From positions 34,779,416-34,843,415 of the forward strand of contig CM036241.1 of NCBI GenBank assembly GCA_020698575.1: a DNA stretch of 64,000 nucleotides, written 5' to 3'. The translations under genes and the position numbers were made by a program. This DNA is from Bostrychus sinensis. Taxonomy: Eukaryota > Chordata > Actinopteri > Gobiiformes > Eleotridae. The notes below the pieces were generated by a model. It searched no databases. It had not been told where the DNA came from and was given only the letters and a program-made list of their open reading frames with translations. This document shows, piece after piece, positions 56,706 to 64,000 of this stretch (position 1 is the stretch's first letter; the number at the start of each line of letters is the position of its first letter).

Positions 56706-56844
56706 AAAAAAAAAAAAAAATATACAAAAAAAAAAATATATACAAAAAAAAAAAAATTATAATAAATAAAACAAAATAAAATAAAAACTTTTCAAAAACA
56801 GTGAGTCACATGATATTACAGAATGTGAACCAGAGTTTATGTCA

Positions 56845-57311
56845 TTAAAGGTTCCCTATTTGCTGCCCTTCTCAAGAACTAAAACGCTTTACAATGACAA
56901 GTGAAACCTCACCTTCTTCAGGAAGTACTCCAGCACATTTCTAAAGCCCATACACCGTCACTGGACTCATTCTGATAACTTTAGTGCTTAAACCACAGCC
57001 ACTACAAGGCATTCAGCTCATTTATCTGTCTATTAGCTTTATGTAGCTAATAGCTGTGTTAATTAGCCATTTTATCATGCTCTGCCTTTCCCCAACAACA
57101 CTCAGAGATTCTCCTCTCATCTCTGAAGTCAAATCCTCAACAGATACCTAATCCAAGCATTTTCTGCAAAGTAAAAGTAACAGCTCCCAAAAGAAGACAT
57201 TTTAAATACATACATTATTTTAAGTTATACAACATGAAATGATGATGCAAGTATGTCCAAATTTATTTAAAAAAGCTAAAAAAACAAAAAACAAAAACAT
57301 AATATGGGTCC
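56845..57311 (+). repeat. family A repeat
   Basis: 'ttaaaggttccctatttgctgcc...' to 'aaaaacataatatgggtcc'. It retains the TTAA site (about 56984) at which the homologous copy at 32630 was interrupted, and so serves as the empty-site reference. Confidence 0.7.
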
Positions 57312-58603
57312 GTACATTATGTGATATAATGAGAGTGACTTAATCTGAAACTAAACATAGACATGTGATTAAGCTGCACTGCAGAATTGTCCTCTGTCTC
57401 TCTTGGGCTGTTTTCACACAATGTTTTGAGCCCAGTTTACTTCCTGCAACAGAACAGCACATAGAAAGGTTCCTAAAAGCTCTTTCCAAAAACAGTTCCT
57501 CCAGGACACCAAAAGCTTTTGCTATTGGCGGTGCTTCCTGGCCCGGCATCTGTTGCAGGACTGAATGAATGCAAACCCTTTAAAAAAAAAAAACTCTCTT
57601 CATAACAGGAAACTGCTCTCCCTGTTTCCTGCACAACCGGCTACACTTCCTTAGCAACAGATGGGAAAGGTTTTAACCCCTTATAGGTAAACTCTCATAG
57701 ATGATTGACTGGTGCAGAGATATGGTCAGAAACAAACTTTGGCCAGCGGGATTTGCAGTGCTTTCAAGGACGCAGACACTGTGTGGAGGATGGGATCCTT
57801 GCCCACTTGGGGTCTGGTTTGACAGCTCTCGACGCTAGTTAAACGCCCACATATTGTGATGGGAATACCTGTTCAGTTCTACTCACTTGAAGGTCAGACA
57901 ATGCAGCACACCTTGGGGGAAAGTAACTGTATAGAGCTGATGGAAAAGGTGCTTGAGTATAGAAGCATGATTGAAGAAATAGCTGCTTTGATCACAGTAT
58001 GTCAAGCAGTGTCCTATGGTTTGGTACAGAAAGAACTGAGCTCTGCTGTTCCATTCTTCATTATCCACCAAGGAGGTTATGTTTTTGCTGGTGTTTGTCT
58101 GTTAGAAAGTAGGTTTTGATGACATTTTAAGAAATACAGATTTAGTTCTTGGTCAGTATCCCAACCAAAACTTCTTTCTCTACCACTTCACAATAGGGGA
58201 CACTCACATGAGCTATTGTTGGTCTGGCTTTCTGTTTGTAAAGTGGTCAGTGCCCCTGCCTTTTATGTGAGTGATGTAGACTATACACCAGCCTTTGTGC
58301 CAGTCCCAAACCTGGATAAATGGAGAAGGGCATCCAGGATAAAAAAAACTATGCAAGCTACTCCACTACTAGACATAACTCAGAGCGTGGATTTAAAGGT
58401 GAGTGTGAAACTTAAAAAAAAAGTCTAATGTACAGTGATATATCAGTATTTTGTCACAGAGAATTGGTTCAGTTTGACTTTTAATAAATACAAAATAAAA
58501 GGCAGTTGTTTGGTTAAAGTAGGGGGTGTGGGTTTGACAAATTGCTCTAAATCATTTACACAACCTAGCTGCAGCAGTCTAAAAAAAATAAAAAAATAAA
58601 GCC
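57312..58603. other. intergenic, no gene recognised
   Basis: Short open frames on both strands (for example 57340-57549 and 57856-58119) show no family resemblance. An AG-rich GC-moderate stretch lies at 57400-57800. Confidence 0.5.
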
Positions 58604-58836
58604 AGGTCACAGTGGCAGAGTGGTTAACACTCCTGTTTCTCAGAGAGGAATCTTGGGTTACCATGCATTTATTAGGCAAATTAGCCACTCTAAATTACAT
58701 TATACTGAACAAATGAGATTAATTGTCTGTGTGTATATCTCTGTGTTAGTCTTGCGATTTAGGGCCCATAGCTGTTGGGATAGGCTCCTGACTCAAGTGT
58801 GATAGGAACAAGTGAAAAAAGATAAATGAATGAATT
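58604..58836 (+). repeat. tRNA-headed SINE, near full length
   Basis: Head 'caggtcacagtggcagagtggttaacactcctgtttctcag', body with 'ttgggataggctcctgactc' and tail 'gataaatgaatgaatta'. It is the best copy in the window of the SINE family listed at 668-990. Confidence 0.75.
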
Positions 58837-60783
58837 ATTAAGCCTGACTAAACAGTCCATTTAATTAGAAATCTTTAGCCAAAATATTTAACAACTGTGC
58901 CTAGTGCAGTGATTAAAGTTTAATTCATGTGTTGATGAGTAATGTATTTTGCTGTATTAACAGTTTGTTTATCTCATATTGTTGCAGTGCAATACACTAA
59001 TGCACATGATGTAGTGCTGAGGCCAAGACAACTCTTAATGTGTCAGTAGTAGCACATTTAGTAACCTTTTGTTTTTGGCCTGTATAACTAAAGATAGCTT
59101 TCGTATGCACTGCCAAACTGTCTCCAGTACTTTCCAACCACAGTGACCTTTCTTTTTTAAGTTCTCATTTGTGCAAAAATATGTTTTGCTTTTGCTGAGT
59201 GTTAAAATGGACTGTGATATTGTGTCATGCTGCTGCAGAGAAGAATGGCTCCGGGAGTAAATATCCCTCCAGATGTGGCACAGACAGTGAAAACATGTTT
59301 TTTTGGACGGAGAACACAAATTTCCTGGAGCGCCTGTAACTGTGCTTTGTCACCCCACCTGCAATGCAACTGGACTGTGAGGGGGGTTGGGGGGGGGGGG
59401 CTATGTGAGGAAAAAAACAGGCTGTAGTAGCAAAAGGACAAACGGACTCTATCTCCCCTACTGTCTGCTGCATGTGCACACACTACGCCAAACAGGAAAG
59501 TGTCAGGGAAAAGGGTCAACAGCCTGTTCCCAAAGCTGAGACTAACCACAACACCTGCTCAGGCACAGGCTGAGGTGAGCTGACGTGTGGATTCAATTTC
59601 ACACAATCATGTAAATGAAGTCTGGCTCCCACTTTGTAAGTAAATAATTACAAAGGTGGCTAGTAATGAGTTACATTTGCTCAGTTATATTTACTTTTGG
59701 AATAAATTGTACTTCTGATGGTGCGTTTCAGAAAACTGGTGTCATGACCTGGCTCAAGGGTGATGACAAATGGACGCCAACACCACAAATGTACCAAAAA
59801 TAGTGCTTTTGCTATGGAGCTTTAGTTGTCTCAATAAAATTAATTGATGCAGAAATAAAATGTATTGATTCATGTATAGAATCAGTGTACTATTTACTAT
59901 TGAATCAATTATTTTATTGTGTTGTAATTAAAAAATAATTTGTGCAGTGTGACTTTTCTAAATCTTGTCTGAACTAAAAAAATAATAATGTTTAATTGTT
60001 AACTCTTTTATCTCTCATCAATAATGGCATTCTTTCCCTACTTCACAAATTCTTGAGATGTGCAGCCAGGCTAATTAACAGTGACATTGATTAACTGACT
60101 GATGACAGCATGCCACAAGCATAGCTGCAAGTTCTGATGACATCAAAGTACGGTGACTACCTCCTCTTAACATGTTAGTATAATGAAAGTACCTTCTGGC
60201 CTTTCCTTATCTCCAAGGGTCAGTAAATCGTTGGTGGTTCCTTTTGGCATCCGTCTTCATTTATATGGGCTTGGGACCCGCACAAATTGTGTCTGGAGTT
60301 TTTGGCTTTATCAATCAAATCCAGCATCAAAGCCAGGGGGAACTAAACCCTTCTCTAACCTGGATCCCATTGTCTTTTTAGGAAAATTAGCATTACTATC
60401 CAGCAACCACTCATCTAATAATGTAGCATCATAATCTGCTTTGGTGACACTTGACCCAGCCTCCTTTGCTGTCAAAGGACATGACTGTCCAGTGCAGCCA
60501 GTGTTTTAAATAGTAGATTCTATGAATGCTATAAGCAAATTAGCTGTGTGTTAACTTCAGCTATTGATCCACCCATGTGATCCTCAGGTCTAAACAGGCA
60601 GAGGTCTCTCACTCTGTAGAATGACCTAAACACCTTTGTAATTGCAAGGCAAAGCATTTGAGTGTGGTAATGGATCGAATCACTATTGACAGGTTTTATT
60701 GATCCTCACACTCCACAGACTGTAGGAGCCAGCCTGCGCTTTTTCAGACCTCTGCCTCAGACGCTGGTTCAGAGACAACAGAC
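58837..60783. other. intergenic, no gene recognised
   Basis: A G-run (59388-59400) lies next to a C-rich-in-reverse frame on the minus strand. 60200-60420 shares a block with 10620-10755 (dispersed repeat). Nothing else supported. Confidence 0.5.
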
Positions 60784-61799
60784 CAGAGCTGGAAAGTATC
60801 TCGAGTAATTTATGTACATCTTCTCATGAAAATGTACTTTCTGAATACATTTTCTAAATCCTATTCTTACTTTTTCTTAAAGTTACACTGTGTAAGATTC
60901 CCGGTCTTGCGCCTCTAGAGGCCACAGGTGCCACTGCACCGTCGCAAAACGTAAACACTAGGGCCCCTCCTCCTTCTGAAACTGTGTGAGCGTGCGTCTA
61001 TTTCCATCATTGTTTCAACTTTAGTTGACCTGCTGCTACCTTTGGAAGTTTGGACTGGATCTTCTATAGAGTTAGCGCTAGCGTTAGCTTATAAACAAAT
61101 ATCGCGCAATGGTCGCAGTAAAAACAACTAATAACTGTATGAAAAAGCACGTTCTAAAGAAAAAATAAATAGGCTAATTTACCTGCCCAACAATAGAGAT
61201 GCAAAAACGAGATCCGATTTGCAGCCTTCTCTGTCTCTCATCTGACGCCAGCGAGCAAAAGTCTGTCCGATGTTGACTCTTGTCTGTGATCTGGTGCGGT
61301 CCCTTTCACATTTTCTTTTTCTTGCCTCGTCCGACATTGTCTTCATCTTCTTGTGTCCTTCGGCCCTGACGAACTGGCAAAAATAACAACGCCAAAAGTA
61401 GCTTCATGGTTATACTGCACCTCAGGTATAAGAGCAGAAGGGAATGCCGTAAAGCGAGTCGTTTCCTGTCACGTGACTTTTCCTGAACAGCGGAGCGCTC
61501 CCGGCCAAACTACGAGGGCGATTTCTCAGTACAGAAGCCCCGCTCGGAGCAACAGATCGCGCCTCAGGCCTTATAATCGCTCAAAAAATCACAAAAACAA
61601 GTCAGTATGCCCCACATATTTAGGAGAAAAGTTACACAGTGTAACTTTAAGTAAGTAGATATTTGAGGTTACTTTTATTCAAGTTTTAATTGAGTAATTT
61701 TTAGGATGACTACTTTTTACTTCTACTTGATTAATACATTTTTTTTAACTAACAATACTCTTACTTAAGTACATTTTTTTACTACTCTATCCACCTCTG
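60784..61799. mobile_element. hAT-like repeat (CAGAGSTGG ends), interrupted
   Basis: The left end 'cagagctggaaagtatctcgagtaa' and right end 'tactctatccacctctg' are inverted repeats with mismatches. The body has the 'tacttttactcaag' phrases common to this fish family. It is split by the TTAA element at 60891-61646. Confidence 0.6.
60887..61650. mobile_element. TTAA-flanked TIR element nested in the hAT-like repeat
   Basis: TTAA at 60887-60890 and 61647-61650. The inverted ends are AGTTACACTGTGTAAG on the left and AGTTACACTGTGTAAC as the reverse complement of the right, 15 of 16 matching. The interior is GC-richer (61180-61600), with a palindromic 'gttagcgctagcgttagc' near 61069-61086. An open frame at 61353-61658 overlaps the right end and looks non-coding. 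The superfamily is unassigned; TTAA suggests piggyBac-type integration. Confidence 0.7.
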
Positions 61800-64000
61800 A
61801 GCATTATCCATTGTAGTAATAGGAATAAAAGTACAAGCAGTAGTAGTTTAGCACCAGCTTACTTTGGAATGATAGGGTCCAATGTTATATCTTTTTAGGG
61901 GGCCCATACAACCTTGCAGGGCCCCTCTGTGCCAATATTAAATAAAAAGATGAGTGTACATCCTGGTGTGTGTCAGTGTGAGGCTGATGTAAAGTTGTAT
62001 TAACAACAGTAAACAGGAGACTACTTCTGGTTTTCTGCCAGCTTTCTGTGCTTTAAATTCACTGCTCTGTGCCACTTTAACACATTTTAACAACTGATCA
62101 TATAACCACATGAGTTTAACTCCTGTTTAATCCAATCTAAATTGAAAATGAAGCCTTCATCCCCATAGTGCTACTTATGGCTGTCACTTAGGCTTTAGTT
62201 GTCATTTACCTCTCAGCTGTGGCCAGAACAGGCTCAAAGCATTGGAACTAAAAAAGGTAAAAGAAAAATCTGAAAGTGAAAAAAAAAACAACAACAAAAA
62301 AACAAACAAAAAACAACAAAAAACAAAACTGAAACCCAAAAAATAATATTTGAAACTTATTTAAAAAATAATTTTGAAATATAAAAATAATACATTTAAA
62401 AAAAAAATAAAAAGAAATCGCTTTTGAAATGCATTTCTGTATTTGTTATTTACAAAGTTCAACACTAAACATGAACTTTCAGTGTTCCATTTTTGTTTTG
62501 CAGGTACTTCTAATAGAAGTACTTCTAGTGGATTCTCTTCCAGTCAACTGGCAGCAATGCATAGCTCCACCTTTTCCAGAGCGGTCCAAAAAATCGTGGA
62601 GCTGGACCCCCTTGCCAAAAGTAGTACTTCTAATGATATATTCTGCTGTTCATTAACTACCACATTAACTAATAATTTTACTTTAGTACGTTTGCTTCTA
62701 CTTGAAAAACATTTCCAGAGAGATGTAAAGTACTTTTTCAAGCTCTGTGACAGACTTTATTAAACTGTCACAAAGCTGACTATCACAGGTTTTGTTTCAG
62801 CATTAGCTGAGGAGGTTGTTTCTCAGACAAACTGTCACAAAATACAAATGCTTTATTAAATTTCAAAACAATGCATCAGCCGCTGCAGATGCTGTTTTAA
62901 GCTCCGGAAGTCTTTGTGAGTGAAATAAGACGACGTCAGCATTGTAACATCAACTTTCTTATCAACACACACACACATGTAGTGAACAGGTGGACAATAT
63001 AAGTCAGCACTTCATCAAAAAAGGAGCAAAACCGGATTTCATTCCCCAAAGGGCCACAGCAAATCAATGAAGCTGGCCTGTACCACTGTAGCCATTTGAA
63101 TAGCAAACACACATTATTTTATTATGCTCCACGAGTGTTAGTGCCCCACTGCTGCTGTCGTCGCAATATTTAGGATTTTCCCACATGCAAGCACTTTTGT
63201 AGCACTTTTTGAAGAAGAGTGATGTGCAGTATACGGTCCAGCCTCAAATAAACAAAAATAAAAACTAAACGTAATATTAAAACTGCAAGCAAGAAAATAA
63301 TGATTATAGGAAGGAAGTTGATTTTCAGCTACAATTCAACTGGCTCTTAGTGTGTTTTTACAGCTGAGAGTCCACACCAAGGTCCGCACTTAAGAATTAT
63401 ATATGTATGAATTTAATGTGACAAAAATAAATAATTTTACATAAAGATCACATAACATAAATATCTTAGAGCACAATACTGGTGTTATGCAAAAGTTTCA
63501 AATTATTTATTTACACAAGTCCCATGGATAAGCCTATACACAGGATACATGCAAGTGCTCAAATGGCTTAAAGCTGTACAAGCTACAATTAGCTTTTTCA
63601 TAAACCTTTACACTGCACCATCTGATAAATCAATAATGTAGATTTTAACATGTGGCAATATATTTGTCCATACAACACAACTATAATACATTTTTATAAC
63701 ATTTTATATTTTAATGGATTTAATAGCCACTGAGAGAATTACAGTGGGTCCTATAGTTCTCAGTTTGTGATGTGCCATGAAGCTGAGAGCCAGGATGCAT
63801 TTATGTGCATTTATTAAAATGGTATAAACTAAATATTGTATAATAAGACTAAAGTGATAACAGAAGCAGTAGTCATGGTGAGATTGTGAGCAGTAACCAA
63901 ACAACCTACATGTCTCCCACAGGTGGCTATCCACGTAAAACCATGTTCAGAAGTGAAATGGAAAATAAAAATTTATTGTAAACACAACTTGTTTATTTAA
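61800..64000. other. intergenic, no gene recognised
   Basis: AT-rich. 62280-62420 is A-rich low complexity. The frame at 62443-62763 (+) is open for 106 codons but serine- and threonine-rich without a recognised domain. An (AC)n tract lies near 62967-62978. Confidence 0.5.

Noticed and set aside
61353..61658. 101-codon open frame (+)
   Set aside because: Lies inside the TTAA-flanked element and runs into its terminal inverted repeat. No recognisable domain.
62443..62763. 106-codon open frame (+)
   Set aside because: No domain or homologue recognised, low-complexity serine and threonine content, and no splice or promoter context.

Overview
The window looks like a teleost fish nuclear genome. 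It has one large split vertebrate gene with small GT-AG exons and multi-kilobase introns, an AT-rich background, and many fish-type mobile elements (L2/CR1-like LINEs, tRNA-headed SINEs, hAT-like, Tc1-like and TTAA-flanked DNA elements, microsatellites). I see no prokaryotic operons, CRISPR arrays or viral genes.

The only gene I can support is fgd5 (FYVE, RhoGEF and PH domain containing 5), on the minus strand. I rebuilt 21 exons by eye from 55342 down to the stop codon at 4560. Exon 1 (55333-55342) is a short candidate first coding exon. Exon 2 (51035-53621) is a 2.6-kb exon encoding the acidic, disordered N-terminus. Exons 3-5 (37749-39740) link to the catalytic part. Exons 6-11 (15176-27428) encode the DH (RhoGEF) domain, exons 12-15 (8561-13677) PH1, exons 16-17 (6467-8467) the FYVE zinc finger, exon 18 a linker, and exons 19-21 (4560-5629) PH2. 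Splice phases agree at every junction except the 3' end of exon 15, where this sequence is one base out of frame. The model gives about 1443 residues from the internal ATG at 53547, or about 1471 from the ATG at 55342. That is close to the roughly 1460 residues I know for mammalian FGD5. By family knowledge FGD5 activates Cdc42, mainly in endothelial cells. DH and PH1 do the exchange reaction, while FYVE and PH2 bind membrane lipid.

The rest is intron and flank, heavily colonised by repeats. 1-3500 (3' flank) has a SINE and two LINE fragments. 4.8-7.7 kb has two decayed tRNA-Glu copies and a CR1/L2-like LINE. 19.9-21.4 kb has a deleted L2-type LINE. 27.6-28.2 kb has a degenerate 12-bp minisatellite. 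Several elements are nested: a 1554-bp TTAA-flanked element (32910-34463) splits another repeat and carries an exon-like signal-peptide ORF, an 818-bp hAT-like element (41043-41860) sits inside a second transposon, and a TTAA-flanked element (60887-61650) splits a third.

Upstream of 55.4 kb is a GC-richer stretch that is the likely fgd5 promoter, followed by repeat-rich flank with no recognisable gene. I did not find an evident new biological system. The best candidates for follow-up are the exon-bearing TTAA element, the exon-15 frame break, and the upstream ORF whose stop overlaps the distal fgd5 start codon.
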